This document shows positions 7,560 through 14,899 of a stretch of 16,504 nucleotides of DNA, piece after piece; positions within the stretch are counted from its first letter, which is position 1; each line of letters opens with the position of its first letter. The notes under the pieces were generated by a model. The model was not told where the DNA came from and did not search any database. It was given only the letters and a program-made list of their open reading frames with translations. The position numbers and the translations under genes were made by a program. Origin of the DNA: Deltaproteobacteria bacterium (lineage in GTDB: Bacteria; Desulfobacterota; Dissulfuribacteria; Dissulfuribacterales; S140-46); the NCBI GenBank assembly GCA_015491585.1, contig WFVQ01000152.1, forward strand, positions 1 to 16,504. Direction: 5' to 3'.

Positions 7560-9518
7560 TCAATCGAAAAAAAGTTCGAACCACATCTCCACAGAAACCA
7601 GCTCCCAAACACTTCTGAACGAGCGTGCACGCACCTTCCACTCCCTGAACACCTTCCATACCGCCGAAGGGTCAAAAAGCCCTCGCTCGCACAGAAGTCT
7701 AAGTTTGTCAGCCACAAAATCGGCCAGGATCCCTCTCATCCACCGATCCGTCGGCAGATCAAAACCCTTCTTTGGAGCCTCCAGACAGGAACGATGGATG
7801 TAGTCCTTAGCGACCTCGCGCAATATATACTTTCCTTGTCCATCCCTGATCTTCCAGTGATCTGGAATGGTATATGCCATTTCCACCAATTCATGATCCA
7901 GAAACGGAATTCTCCCTTCCAAAGAAAAATACATGGTAAACTTATCTACACGGTAAACATGATGGTTTCCTATATAATTCACCAAATCAATATAACTAAT
8001 AGCCTCTATCACACTGGAAAATTCACGATCACCAACATACAATTGATGTATCCGTTCCACGGTGTCGAAATCACGCACACTCTGATCAAGGAAAAGCGCC
8101 TTTTTCTCCCTATCCGTAAAAAAACATCTCACACTGGAAGCAAATCTATCTCCTGTATGGGTATCAGCTATCCTGCGAAGCCTTTCACCAAGATGCCCCA
8201 CAATAGGTAGATGGCTGGCGATCCAAAGAAGAGGCCGGACCCTCTGAAGTAGGCGCCATCGCCCTTCCCATTTGAAATAGGGATAGCCGCCGAACAACTC
8301 GTCACCACCTAGCCCGTTGAGCACGACCCTGACGCCATTCTCCGCGACTAATTTTGATATTAAATAGTTGGGAGATATATCGTAGAATGGCTCTTCATAG
8401 CACTCCACTATCTGTTGCAGATGGTCGATCACGGACTCAGCGGCCACATTCTGCACGACATGATCCATACGATACATGCGGGCAGTTGCGCTGGCCTGAG
8501 CCAACTCATCGAGCTCTTTGTCTTCCTTGAACGCCAATGTAAAAGCCTTTATCCCCGGATGTTTCATGGATGCTATTGCGGAAACGGTCGTGGAATCTAT
8601 ACCCCCACTCATAAACGTCCCCACGGGCACGTCTGCCACGAGCCGTTTCTCCACTGCGGCCTCTAAGTGCCTCTTAATAAGCGAGGCGGCCTCATCTTTC
8701 TCCATGTCAAGACGCTGAGTTCCAGTGGGGACGTCCCAATACCGTTCTTTCTTAATGCTACCGTCCAGGGGAATGGTCATCCAATGCCCCTGTTCCAACG
8801 CCTTTATTCCTTTAAAGGCTGTCATCGGACGCGGCGCCACTCCAAAACTCAAAGCGTGATACAGACCCTCCAGATCTGGCTGAGGAGTGTATAGCCCGCT
8901 GGCAATAATAGCGGCTATATCAGAGGCGAAAACAAAAAAGCGATCTCCAAAGTAGTAATAGAAAGGCTTGATACCAATACGATCCCTGGCACAGAAGAGG
9001 CACTTATCCACATCATCCCAAATTACGAAAGCGAACATGCCATTTAGATGGGATAGACATTCCCGTCCCCACCTCCTGTAGGCCTTTAAAAGAACTTCGG
9101 TATCGCTGTTGCCGAAAAACTCCTCTCCACTTTCGGCCAGTTCACTCCTTATATATTGATGATTGTAGATCTCTCCGTTGTAAACGATCCAAAAACGGCC
9201 ATCTTCCGTTGACATGGGCTGATGGCCAGAGGGGCTCAGGTCTATAATGGAAAGCCTCCGATGGGCCAAGGCGACGGAGCATGCCTGGTCCCTGATAGAA
9301 CTTACATGAGACTGCGGATGGAAATGCAACTTTGCGCCCAATTCGGGAGTCGCATCCCCTGACAGCGGCACGGCTTTCTTGGAAAGTTGTCTGTAGGCGG
9401 CCAAAAAGCCTTCATCATCTGGACCACGCCGCCCCATGCGGGCTGCCATCCTCTCGGCGTTAGGAACAAGAGAACAGCCATTGGGATCAAAACTTACGAT
9501 ACCAGCAATTCCACACAT
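7560..9518 (-). CDS. asnB: Asparagine synthase (glutamine-hydrolysing) family amidotransferase
   Basis: 652 residues. The N-terminal class II glutaminase domain starts MCGIAGIV with nucleophile Cys2 and shows RRGPDDEG (30-37), AHRRLSIIDLSPSGHQPM (about 85-102), NGEIYN (114-119) and SDTE (138-141). The C-terminal asparagine-synthase domain has the ATP pyrophosphatase loop SGGIDS at 304-309 and GLGGDELFGGYPY further on. About 45 residues between GPDDEG and AHRR are an insertion relative to housekeeping AsnB. The family converts aspartate to asparagine with glutamine and ATP, but members inside surface-polysaccharide clusters often amidate other carboxylates, such as uronic acids. Here it heads the glycan cluster, so a modifying role is as likely as asparagine supply. 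ATG 9518 is required by Cys2; its ribosome-binding site is weak. A 60-bp gap separates it from the MBL gene, with no convincing promoter. Confidence 0.85.
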   Translation of the reverse strand: MCGIAGIVSFDPNGCSLVPNAERMAARMGRRGPDDEGFLAAYRQLSKKAVPLSGDATPELGAKLHFHPQSHVSSIRDQACSVALAHRRLSIIDLSPSGHQPMSTEDGRFWIVYNGEIYNHQYIRSELAESGEEFFGNSDTEVLLKAYRRWGRECLSHLNGMFAFVIWDDVDKCLFCARDRIGIKPFYYYFGDRFFVFASDIAAIIASGLYTPQPDLEGLYHALSFGVAPRPMTAFKGIKALEQGHWMTIPLDGSIKKERYWDVPTGTQRLDMEKDEAASLIKRHLEAAVEKRLVADVPVGTFMSGGIDSTTVSAIASMKHPGIKAFTLAFKEDKELDELAQASATARMYRMDHVVQNVAAESVIDHLQQIVECYEEPFYDISPNYLISKLVAENGVRVVLNGLGGDELFGGYPYFKWEGRWRLLQRVRPLLWIASHLPIVGHLGERLRRIADTHTGDRFASSVRCFFTDREKKALFLDQSVRDFDTVERIHQLYVGDREFSSVIEAISYIDLVNYIGNHHVYRVDKFTMYFSLEGRIPFLDHELVEMAYTIPDHWKIRDGQGKYILREVAKDYIHRSCLEAPKKGFDLPTDRWMRGILADFVADKLRLLCERGLFDPSAVWKVFREWKVRARSFRSVWELVSVEMWFELFFD

Positions 9519-9578
9519 ACCATCACACTTCGGATCGGGGCAAAAAGATACACCTCAACGAAACTATCAGCCTATATC

Positions 9579-10343
9579 CTAGGCGAGTTCTACATGCAAC
9601 CCGTCTCTTCCGATCAAAAAACAGTCTTTATCTTCTAAAGATCTAAGCTCTTTTTCAACCTCTGGGTAAAAATGGGTTAATAATATCTTTGCCGCACCAA
9701 TTTTCTCCGCTATCCGGACCACTTTTTCAGGAGAGAGGTGACCAGAGACACCCACACTATCAGGCAGGGAACATTCAAGAACGACCATATCGGCCTCCCT
9801 CGCAAGTTCCACGATCTCTTCGCAGTAGCCGGTGTCGCCTGACACCACCACCGTCTTCCCACCGCTCGATATGAAACGGTATGCCAGGCTGTGTGGGGTA
9901 TGATCCACATGCACGGCCTTCACCTCCAAAGGAGGCAGTTGCAAGGATGCGGGCATGGAAACGGGGATCTCGTTTAGTGTCAGCTTGCCTGGCTCCGGCT
10001 CCACCCACTCTCCAAAGGCACGCCTCAGGTTCGCATGGAGTTCCAGCAGTCCTTCCGGCCCAAACACCTCGATTGGGCAGCTTCTGTTGAAGCCTGAAGC
10101 GTAGCGCGTGGCAAAGATGAGAGGGACCAACTCTCCCACATGGTCAGGATGGAAATGGGTATAAAATACATAATCCACTTCCGTCCATGCAATGGAGTTC
10201 TCCTCGAGGCGGCGCAAGGTGCCGGCGGCGCTGTCCACCAGTATCGTCACGCCGTCCATACGGATCACCGTAGCGGGCCCTGCCCTCTCCTTCCTGGGCA
10301 CGCACGTGCCTGAACCGATGATGATCACCTCGCAGTCAGCCAT
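9579..10343 (-). CDS. MBL-fold metal-dependent hydrolase, RNase Z-like subgroup
   Basis: 254 residues from the preferred start. The signature HFHPDH lies at 63-68, with further metal ligands at H148 (VDHTPHS), D170 (SGDTG) and H224 (LTHFYP). IIIGSGTCVP at the N-terminus and the HFHPDH/DTG/THFYP order match the beta-lactamase-fold ribonuclease Z/arylsulfatase group, which hydrolyses phosphodiesters or ester-type bonds with two zinc ions. The long exosite arm of tRNase Z is not evident, so I do not call it rnz. The chosen ATG 10343 has AAAGGAGGTGG just upstream and overlaps the HAD stop codon by 8 bp, so the two are translationally coupled. The last third of the gene is AT-rich, unlike its first part. 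The true substrate is unknown. Confidence 0.8.
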   Translation of the reverse strand: MADCEVIIIGSGTCVPRKERAGPATVIRMDGVTILVDSAAGTLRRLEENSIAWTEVDYVFYTHFHPDHVGELVPLIFATRYASGFNRSCPIEVFGPEGLLELHANLRRAFGEWVEPEPGKLTLNEIPVSMPASLQLPPLEVKAVHVDHTPHSLAYRFISSGGKTVVVSGDTGYCEEIVELAREADMVVLECSLPDSVGVSGHLSPEKVVRIAEKIGAAKILLTHFYPEVEKELRSLEDKDCFLIGRDGLHVELA

Positions 10344-10995
10344 TCCACCTCCTTTCCTGTATGGAACCGAGGACATCCTCGTGGCTCTCAACCACGGCGT
10401 CTGCCTCAGAGAGGCAATCCGGGGGCAGAGTGGTAGTGATGGCCACGCAGTGAGCGCCAGCGGCCTTGGCTGCCCTTATCCCGGCCGGAGCGTTCTCCAC
10501 CACCACGCATTCCGCAGGCCCTACCCCCAGGCTGGACATGGCGGCCAGGTAGGGATCTGGATGGGGCTTGCGCCGCTCTACCCTGTCTCCAGTGACTATG
10601 GAATCCATCGAACCGGCGAGTTCCGGCGGAAGCGTCTCCTGGAGCACCCTGCTGTGAGAGCTGGTAACCACCGCCAGCCGCCATCCCTCGCGCTTCAACC
10701 GCTCCACCAGGCTGTAGGCCGCCGGGTATGGCCTGACCCTGGGCCTGAACTCGGTGGAGAATATCTCCATCTGCCTCGCCAGTATCGCGGCAAAGGTGGC
10801 CTCGTCCATGGTGCAGCCGTTGTCGCAGAAGATCCTGACAGCAGTGTCAGGCTCAATGGCTCCCTCATGGAGATAGAGCAGGTTCTCATCCACAGAGAGG
10901 CCGAACTCCTCCATTGCACGGCGCCACGCCGCAACATGGAACCGCATGCTGTCCAAAATCACCCCATCCATGTCGAAAAGGACCGCCCTAGGCAA
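10336..10995 (-). CDS. HAD-superfamily phosphatase (beta-phosphoglucomutase / phosphoglycolate phosphatase-like)
   Basis: 219 residues with all four HAD motifs: DMDG at 8-11 (nucleophile D8, acid D10), VTSSHS near 110-115, lysine in RRKPHPDPY (K143), and VVENAPAGIRAAKAAG (166-180), where an EN pair replaces the usual ED/DS of motif IV. The alpha-helical cap between residues about 15 and 90 places it in subclass I with beta-phosphoglucomutase and sugar-phosphate phosphatases. It probably dephosphorylates a small sugar phosphate or a damaged metabolite in the cytoplasm. The start is TTG at 10995, with AGGAGGTG 4 nt upstream; no better in-frame ATG precedes the motif. It is first in a leftward unit with the MBL gene, downstream of the shared intergenic region. 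The exact substrate is not readable. Confidence 0.85.
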   Translation of the reverse strand: MPRAVLFDMDGVILDSMRFHVAAWRRAMEEFGLSVDENLLYLHEGAIEPDTAVRIFCDNGCTMDEATFAAILARQMEIFSTEFRPRVRPYPAAYSLVERLKREGWRLAVVTSSHSRVLQETLPPELAGSMDSIVTGDRVERRKPHPDPYLAAMSSLGVGPAECVVVENAPAGIRAAKAAGAHCVAITTTLPPDCLSEADAVVESHEDVLGSIQERRWNG

Positions 10996-10999
10996 TTAA

Positions 11000-11007
11000 C
11001 ACCTCCT
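11000..11007 (-). promoter_or_regulatory. Ribosome-binding site for a TTG start (HAD phosphatase)
   Basis: AGGAGGTG lies 4 nt before the TTG at 10995 on the minus strand. This near-perfect site makes the rare start codon believable. Confidence 0.6.
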
Positions 11008-11040
11008 GGAATATGCGGACAAAGCGGTGAACATTGAGAA

Positions 11041-11068
11041 ACTATGCTGTATATTGGGAAAATTTCAA
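11041..11068 (-). promoter_or_regulatory. Possible sigma-70 promoter for the HAD-MBL unit
   Basis: On the minus strand, TTGAAA (5 of 6 matches to the -35 consensus) is followed after 16 nt by CATAGT (4 of 6 to -10). Transcription would begin near 11034, giving a leader of about 40 nt. This is the only intergenic region upstream of the leftward genes from HAD onward. The plus-strand PPC gene must also be transcribed from here, but I see no well-spaced promoter for it: TATATT at 11050-11055 has no good -35 partner. Confidence 0.3.
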
Positions 11069-11080
11069 GGAGGAAAGGCC

Positions 11081-11530
11081 ATGAAATGGTGCGAGGCAGC
11101 CAGCGGCAGGAGCTTCGTGCTCAGACTCGAAGACGGCGAGGTCCTCCACGAGGCCATAGAGAAGTTCTGCTCCAGCATGGGGATCGCTGCCGCCACCGTG
11201 ACAGTGGTTGGAGGCGTCGATGCAGGCAGCCGATTGATAGTCGGGCCAGAGGACGGCAGGGCCGAGAAGGTGGTCCCAATGGTCCTCACCCTCGACGACG
11301 TGCACGAGGCCCACGGCACTGGGACTGTCTTCCCTGACGAGGAGGGGCGGCCCCTCCTCCACCTCCACATCTCGTGCGGCAGGAACGGGAAAAGCGTGAC
11401 TGGATGCGCCCGCGCAGGAGTAAAGGTCTGGCTGGTGATGGAGGTGGTGATAAACGAACTGGATGCCCCTGGTGCCCGCCGCCTCACCGATCCTGCCACA
11501 GGCTTCAAGCTCTTGCAGCCATCCTCCTGA
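11081..11530 (+). CDS. PPC / DUF296-domain protein
   Basis: 149 residues forming one PPC (plant and prokaryote conserved, DUF296) domain. It opens SGRSFVLRLEDGEVLHEAIEKF, continues with AAATVTVVGGVDAG, and has the conserved HLHIS (H94, H96) and GHEAHGT-like histidine region near 75-79; the two HxH histidines are thought to bind zinc in bacterial structures. Stand-alone bacterial PPC proteins are trimers of unsettled function; in plants the domain accompanies AT-hooks, which are absent here. ATG 11081 has AAGGAGG 7 nt upstream, better than the in-frame ATG at 11027. This is the only plus-strand gene. It diverges from the HAD gene and ends 11 bp from the convergent 5'-nucleotidase gene. Confidence 0.82.
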   Translation: MKWCEAASGRSFVLRLEDGEVLHEAIEKFCSSMGIAAATVTVVGGVDAGSRLIVGPEDGRAEKVVPMVLTLDDVHEAHGTGTVFPDEEGRPLLHLHISCGRNGKSVTGCARAGVKVWLVMEVVINELDAPGARRLTDPATGFKLLQPSS

Positions 11531-11541
11531 CGGGCCATAGC

Positions 11542-13158
11542 TCAACGGAGTATGGAGATCCTCCCATCGGTGGCCGGAGAGATGGGAGAGTTTCTCTTGA
11601 CGTAATCCAGAAGGATGTCGGTTATGGCCACGGTGGTGTCCTTGGCCCCGGCTGACCTGAGCAGGTAGTAGCCGTCGCCCCCCGAAGCGAGCCACGAGTT
11701 CACATAGACCCGGTATTCCCGGTCTGGATCTATGGTGGTCCACATGCCGCCGACCAGGACCTGGACCCTACGCACCCTCTCGCCCGGAGAGAGAAGCCTC
11801 TTGAGTTCCCTTCCATCGTACTCCGCGCAGAAGGGAGGACGCGAGGGGTCGATCACCATCCTCAACCCACCCACCTGCAGAAACCCTCCAGGCGAGGTCC
11901 GCTGCTCCTCAGGGCACCCGTCACCGCTTCGGCGCAGGGCGGATGCGCCTATCTCCAGGACCTGCTTGAGCTGGGCACCGGTCAGCCGCACCTCGAAGAC
12001 TGTGTTTCCGAAGGGATGGATCCCCAGGATGTCCTTATAAGAGAGCGGTCCCTTGGGATAGATGCGGTCACCCCTTATGCCGCCTCCGTTCATCAGTGCC
12101 ACGCAGGGGCCTGAACGGCAGAACCAGCCCAGCCATGTGTCCACTATCAGGTCCCCGATATTGGATTCGCCCGCCCTGACCGTCTCCTTCCTGGCGTCCA
12201 GCCCCACCTTGCTCTCGCCCACGGGATGGCCCAGTATATTGCGGAATTTCTCGATATAAGGCGCCAGATACCGCTTAACCTCTGGCTTCTGCTCCACTCC
12301 GGACCCGGCCTTGACCAGCCTCCACTTGGCAGCCCGCACACCTCCATCGAATACAAAGGTCAGGACTCCCACCTCCCTTCCGCCGGCCCCGGCCTGGACC
12401 ACCACCGTCTTCCAGCCGCCAGGCCCATCAACCACCTCGTGGACGTATTCGTGGCTATGGCCTCCCACTATCACGTCGATCCCGCTCACCCTCGAGGCGA
12501 TCTCCCTGTCGAGTTGCGTGCCCACATGGGTGAGCGCCACCACCATGTCCACCTTCTCCTCGTTTCTCAGCGCAGAGACCATCTTCCTCGCCCATGCCAC
12601 CACGTCTCCATCGACCCGCACCGCGTCGCCTACATTGCTAACGCGGACGAGATCCGGCGTCATGAGACCGAAGAGCCCCACCTTGACGCCTGCCACATCC
12701 TTGACCACGTAGGGCTTCACCTTGCCCGCCAGGCCTGCATGGGCGATCCTCAAGTTGGAGGAGACAACGGAAAACCTGGCCTTTGACAGGGCTTCAGCAT
12801 AGGTATCCACCCCCTGGTCGAACTCGTGGTTGCCTGGGGTGACCACGTCGTAGCCGGCCAGGTTCATGGCCTCTATCTCAACAACGCCCTTGAAGACCGA
12901 ATAGAAGATGCCCATGAGGTCGTCTCCAGTGGAGACCATCAGCGTACCGTCCGAGGCCCTCCTGGCCTCGGCGGCTATGGAAGCCACCCTCGCCATGCCG
13001 CCCTCCCCGCTCCGGGTTGGGGCGACCTGGCTCTGAAGATCCGCCGTGGCCACTATGGAGATGACGGGGCCGCTGCCAGCGTTCAAGACAGCAGGCAGGA
13101 GGGACAGACACAAGAGAAGCGCCGCATGTAGCGCAAAACCGCGGAAAAACCTATTCAT
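11542..13158 (-). CDS. Exported UshA-type 5'-nucleotidase / metallophosphoesterase
   Basis: 538 residues. A signal peptide covers about 1-27 (a basic start, a hydrophobic stretch of alanines and leucines, then VLNA), so the enzyme acts in the periplasm or outside the cell. The metallophosphoesterase domain (about 32-280) shows TADLQ (D40), TGDD (D79), GNHEFD (N110, H111), THVG (H211) and GGHSH (H234, H236). The C-terminal nucleotide-specificity domain has ESNIGDLIVD (331-340) and ALMNGGGIRGD (354-364). The role is likely removal of phosphate from extracellular nucleotides, feeding nucleoside salvage, which suits its place after pyrKD. In the first motif the usual DxH is DLQ, so one metal-ligand histidine is replaced by Gln42. 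ATG 13158 overlaps the pyrD stop as ATGA and has GGAGG upstream, which fixes the start. Confidence 0.87.
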   Translation of the reverse strand: MNRFFRGFALHAALLLCLSLLPAVLNAGSGPVISIVATADLQSQVAPTRSGEGGMARVASIAAEARRASDGTLMVSTGDDLMGIFYSVFKGVVEIEAMNLAGYDVVTPGNHEFDQGVDTYAEALSKARFSVVSSNLRIAHAGLAGKVKPYVVKDVAGVKVGLFGLMTPDLVRVSNVGDAVRVDGDVVAWARKMVSALRNEEKVDMVVALTHVGTQLDREIASRVSGIDVIVGGHSHEYVHEVVDGPGGWKTVVVQAGAGGREVGVLTFVFDGGVRAAKWRLVKAGSGVEQKPEVKRYLAPYIEKFRNILGHPVGESKVGLDARKETVRAGESNIGDLIVDTWLGWFCRSGPCVALMNGGGIRGDRIYPKGPLSYKDILGIHPFGNTVFEVRLTGAQLKQVLEIGASALRRSGDGCPEEQRTSPGGFLQVGGLRMVIDPSRPPFCAEYDGRELKRLLSPGERVRRVQVLVGGMWTTIDPDREYRVYVNSWLASGGDGYYLLRSAGAKDTTVAITDILLDYVKRNSPISPATDGRISILR

Positions 13159-14108
13159 TGCAGCCTCCAAACAAACCGGGCTCCCGCCCTACGCCCTGGG
13201 ACCTGCCCTATGGCAAGCCCTGACACCGAAGTGATGGAATGCCGTGCCATGTACTCCTCTATGCCTTCGACTATCCTTGCCGCGGCACCGGGATCGGCCA
13301 GCGTTGCAGTGCCCACCTGGACAGCGGAGGCGCCAGCCAAGAGGAACTCCAAGGCATCCCGCGCCGAGGCGATCCCGCCGATCCCTATCACCGGGATCTT
13401 CACCGCCCTCACGGTCTGCCACACCATCCTCACCGCCACCGGCCTTATCGCCGGCCCGGAGAGCCCGCCAAAGGTGTTTGCCAGCACCGGCCTGCGCTGT
13501 TCCACGTCTATGGCCATGCCCAGCAGGGTGTTTATCAGGGAGACAGCATCGGCCCCGGCCGCCTCCACCGCCCTGGCTATCTCGGTTACGTCTGTGACGT
13601 TGGGCGACAGCTTCACGATGAGCGTCCGCCCCCACTCCTTCCTCACTGCTTCCACCACTTGCGCCGCAGCTCTGGGGTCCTGCCCGAAGGCCACGCCTCC
13701 GGCCTTGACGTTGGGACACGATATGTTCACCTCCAGGGCCGATATTCCTTCCGCATCCCTCAGCCGTGCCGCTATGGCAGCATACTCCTCAGCCGAGCTC
13801 CCCAATATGTTCACGATCACCGTGGCGCCGGTGGCGAGGAGCTGGGGCAGCCTGGAGGAGAGGAACCTCTCTGCTCCGACGTTCTCCAAGCCGATGGAGT
13901 TGAGCAGGCCACAAGGAGTCTCGGCCAGGCGCGGCGGGGGATTGCCGTCCCGCGGCTCCAGGGATATCCCCTTGACCACCACGCCTCCCACCCGCCTCAA
14001 ATCGAGAAACGGGGTGAGCTCTAAGCCATAGCCGCACGTTCCCGAGGCCAGCAGGACGGGATTGGAGAGCTTGAGCCCGCCCAATTCCACTGACATATCA
14101 ACGCTCAT
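13155..14108 (-). CDS. pyrD: Dihydroorotate dehydrogenase B, catalytic subunit
   Basis: 317 residues, normal for class 1B. It oxidises dihydroorotate to orotate in pyrimidine synthesis, passing electrons through FMN to the partner PyrK. Visible are VELGGLKLSNPVLLASG at the start, VVKGIS with the FMN lysine near 46, the substrate loop NSIGLEN (70-76), NISCPN with the active-site base Cys131 (Cys is typical of class 1, Ser of class 2), KLSPN (166-170), NT at 193-194, and the phosphate-binding IGIGGI (241-246) plus VGTAT. Several starts are possible: ATG at 14117, 14108 and 14096. I chose 14108, for which AGGGGG lies about 11 nt upstream. It follows pyrK by 17 bp, confirming the B-type heterotetramer, and overlaps the nucleotidase gene by 4 bp. 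Confidence 0.93.
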   Translation of the reverse strand: MSVDMSVELGGLKLSNPVLLASGTCGYGLELTPFLDLRRVGGVVVKGISLEPRDGNPPPRLAETPCGLLNSIGLENVGAERFLSSRLPQLLATGATVIVNILGSSAEEYAAIAARLRDAEGISALEVNISCPNVKAGGVAFGQDPRAAAQVVEAVRKEWGRTLIVKLSPNVTDVTEIARAVEAAGADAVSLINTLLGMAIDVEQRRPVLANTFGGLSGPAIRPVAVRMVWQTVRAVKIPVIGIGGIASARDALEFLLAGASAVQVGTATLADPGAAARIVEGIEEYMARHSITSVSGLAIGQVPGRRAGARFVWRLQ

Positions 14109-14125
14109 TGCCCCCATATCCCCCT

Positions 14126-14890
14126 TCAGCCCCACGCGATCACCGCAGCGTCCACAACCGGACCATCTGAACAGACATGGAGATAACCGCCGCCCGCCTT
14201 CCTGACGGCACACCCCATGCACAGGCCGGAGCCGCACGCCATCGCTGCCTCCAGGGAGGCCCAGCAGGCGGTTCCCCTGGCTCCGCACATGCGGCTGACC
14301 TCCCGCATCATCGGCATTGGGCCGCACGTGAACACCGCTTCCACCCCGCCCTCCAAGAAGGGAGGCAACAGATCCGTTACCAGCCCCTTGTGCCCCACGG
14401 ATCCGTCCTCAGTGGCTATTTCCACCTCGATTCCCGGCAAGTCTAACACATCCAAGACCGCCAGTTCCTCCTCTCTTCTGGCCCCCAAAAGCACCTTCAT
14501 CACTCTTCGCCGCCTGGCCAGAAGGGGCAGCGGGGCCACGCCCATGCCCCCTGCGACAAACACCACCCTCCTGCCAGCGAGAGAAGGGAAAGGCTGGCCC
14601 AGCGGCCCCACGGCCGCCACCATGTCTCCCTTGACAAGACGGGCCAGTAGGCCGGTGCCCTTCCCAACCACCCGGTAGAGGAACCAGGCCACCCCATCTT
14701 CTGCATCGTGAACAGAGAGAGGGCGCTTGAGGAGGGGATCGGATGAGCCTGGGCAGGCGGCCTGCAACATGCAAAACTGCCCGGGCATGACCAGGCCATC
14801 GGCCCACGGGGCCTCGATTCCCATACGGTAAATCCCTGGGGCAATGGGCCTGTTTTCCACCACCCGTGCCGAAACCGAAGTCCTGCCCAC
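14126..14890 (-). CDS. pyrK: Dihydroorotate dehydrogenase B, electron-transfer subunit
   Basis: 254 residues, the family norm. It carries FAD and a [2Fe-2S] cluster and hands electrons from PyrD to NAD+. The FAD-binding barrel shows RPLSV (56-60) and the NAD-binding part GGMGVAP (114-120) and CGP (189-191). The C-terminal cluster cysteines are C219, C224, C227 and C240 (CX4CX2CX12C), as in known PyrK. The start is GTG at 14890 with GGGGG 5 nt upstream. It lies 9 bp after the ubiA stop. Pairing with pyrD immediately downstream fixes the identity. Confidence 0.93.
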   Translation of the reverse strand: MGRTSVSARVVENRPIAPGIYRMGIEAPWADGLVMPGQFCMLQAACPGSSDPLLKRPLSVHDAEDGVAWFLYRVVGKGTGLLARLVKGDMVAAVGPLGQPFPSLAGRRVVFVAGGMGVAPLPLLARRRRVMKVLLGARREEELAVLDVLDLPGIEVEIATEDGSVGHKGLVTDLLPPFLEGGVEAVFTCGPMPMMREVSRMCGARGTACWASLEAAMACGSGLCMGCAVRKAGGGYLHVCSDGPVVDAAVIAWG

Positions 14891-14899
14891 TTCAACCCC

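Noticed and set aside
9540..9620. Possible promoter (TTGCAT, 17 nt, TATAGG) and small GCCTA/TAGGC hairpin before asnB
   Set aside because: The -35 matches only 3 of 6 and the -10 only 4 of 6; the stem is 5 bp. Not enough to call.
10192..11037. A long open frame on the plus strand opposite the HAD and MBL genes
   Set aside because: It is antisense to two proteins with complete catalytic motifs, has no recognisable domain, and arises easily in GC-rich DNA.
12226..12786. Plus-strand open frame opposite the 5'-nucleotidase gene
   Set aside because: No domain, no ribosome-binding site of note, and it is fully covered by a well-supported gene.
13210..14031. Two long plus-strand open frames opposite pyrD
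   Set aside because: The pyrD frame has all family motifs; the opposite frames are low-complexity and rich in Pro, Ala, Ser and Arg.
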